A stretch of DNA of 64,000 nt. Source: Nocardia carnea. Lineage in GTDB: Bacteria; Actinomycetota; Actinomycetes; Mycobacteriales; Mycobacteriaceae. The position numbers and the translations under genes are program-made. Below the pieces are notes generated by a model, which was given only the letters and a program-made list of their open reading frames with translations, made no database searches and was not told the origin of the DNA. This document shows positions 63,532 through 64,000 of the stretch, piece by piece. The DNA lies in the NCBI RefSeq assembly GCF_029868325.1, contig NZ_JARWNW010000251.1:18524-82523 (forward strand), in the 5' to 3' direction. Position 1 is the stretch's first letter. Each line of letters begins with the position of its first letter.

Positions 63532-63854
63532 CACGAACAGAACCAGCGCAACCAAAGGCACAGCCGAGTTCAGCGAGACCCGTAGGTTTCGGCTCACGCA
63601 CAACCCAATGGAGCCGGCGACGCCGCCGAGTCCAGCAAACCCCGGAACGCTCCGGCCCACGAACAAACCCAACGCAACCAGCGACGCCACCGAGTCCAGC
63701 AAGACCCCGGAACGTCCCGGCCCACGACACAATCCCAATGCAACCAGCGGCACCACCGAGTCCAGCGAGGCCCTGAAAGGTTTCGGCCCACGAACAAACC
63801 CAACGCAACCAGCGGCGGCGCCGAGTCTTACGAGGCCCTGAAAGGTTTTGGCCC
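63532..63854. repeat. Five-unit 63-66 bp minisatellite
   Basis: Units begin CACGAACA-like at 63532, 63595, 63658, 63723 and 63789. Each holds AACGCAACCAGCG, CCGAGTCCAGC and a GGAACGTCCCGG or GAAAGGTTTCGG end. The units differ from one another at many positions, so it is old or under change. No protein is convincingly encoded. Size and position are like MIRU/VNTR elements. Confidence 0.8.
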
Positions 63855-63882
63855 GTCCCAGCGGTGAGCGCCCGAGGGGAAA

Positions 63883-64000
63883 GGGCGGCGCCCACCGCGC
63901 CGGATCCTCGATCATCAGGTGGCAGTCCAGCGGAATATCGGTGGCCTTCAGCAGGCTCTGCACTACCGGCAGACCCAGTGTCAGGTTCGGCACGAAATGC
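63883..64000 (-). pseudogene. rpe: Truncated ribulose-phosphate 3-epimerase (5' side outside window)
   Basis: The minus strand encodes [20 protein letters not shown], then [19 protein letters not shown], a near-exact Rpe core. After WAPP homology stops, where Rpe should continue YAEAGA-NVTFHAEA. The sequence then passes into the minisatellite and runs in an open but meaningless frame. The catalytic His-Asp part is present; the later two-thirds, including the second Asp and the phosphate loop, are missing here. Confidence 0.8.

Noticed and set aside
63532..63854. CRISPR array
   Set aside because: Units are over 60 bases, directly joined without unique spacers, and no cas gene is present.
63130..63993. 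A 287-codon minus-strand frame
   Set aside because: Only the first 38 or so codons are Rpe; the rest is minisatellite and antisense of the rhodanese.
1..64000. tRNA or rRNA genes
   Set aside because: I looked for GTTCGA-type T-loops in a cloverleaf setting and for rRNA landmarks and saw none that fold convincingly.

Overview
The window looks like a chromosomal segment of a high-GC actinomycete of the order Mycobacteriales, most likely a Nocardia. The signs are high GC throughout, many GTG starts, a type VII (ESX) secretion locus with CpnT-like N-terminal domains, DUF3558 and DUF397/DUF5753 sequences, an F420-type Ddn-like protein, and a block from about 50 to 63.5 kb that follows the M. tuberculosis order fadE25-purE-purK-Rv3277-Rv3278c-birA-accD5-accE5-maf-sseA. 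The genus is an inference from gene content.

Layout. 0-7 kb: a minus-strand ESX substrate operon, made of a CpnT-like giant protein with a left-handed beta-helix tip, a WXG100-like protein, a YbaB-like protein, and a Gly/Ser/Asp-repeat protein cut by the window edge. Two genes in it share an upstream GAATTC-containing element. 7-12 kb: an accessory patch with a DUF397 remnant, a DUF3558 lipoprotein, a nucleotide-sugar dehydrogenase, an epimerase, an aminotransferase remnant and a Stealth-type transferase whose 3' end is duplicated near 6.8 kb. 12-17 kb: the valine/isobutyryl-CoA degradation operon (mmsA, fadE9, HIBYL-CoA hydrolase, mmsB) with overlapping palindromes upstream. 17-30.8 kb: a membrane protein, an amidohydrolase, a SNF2 helicase plus SWIM protein pair, a secreted HNH nuclease, a rhodanese, the branched-chain keto acid dehydrogenase genes bkdABC with a divergent Lrp regulator, and an SDR.

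30.9-36 kb is the most degraded and mobile part: a DUF4760 protein, a frameshifted XRE/DUF5753 remnant, a probable immunity-toxin fusion next to a broken ESX polymorphic toxin with a paralogous tip, an RDD-like fragment, and two copies of a 46-bp repeat. 36-50 kb holds housekeeping and small-molecule enzymes: AraC regulator, AAA ATPase, Ddn-like protein, the transhydrogenase pntAa-pntAb-pntB with a 12-bp hairpin in its leader, HIT, DinB-fold enzyme, peptidase E, GtrA, thioredoxin reductase-like protein, FAD oxidase, GNAT, CutA, an HTH protein, and a small two-gene Cys-rich unit.

50-64 kb is the conserved purine/biotin/acyl-CoA carboxylase block, with a TetR regulator, a two-component system and a SufR-like regulator added relative to M. 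tuberculosis. The rhodanese (sseA) has serine in place of the catalytic cysteine. The window ends in a five-unit 63-66 bp minisatellite that directly abuts an rpe reading frame broken after its first third.
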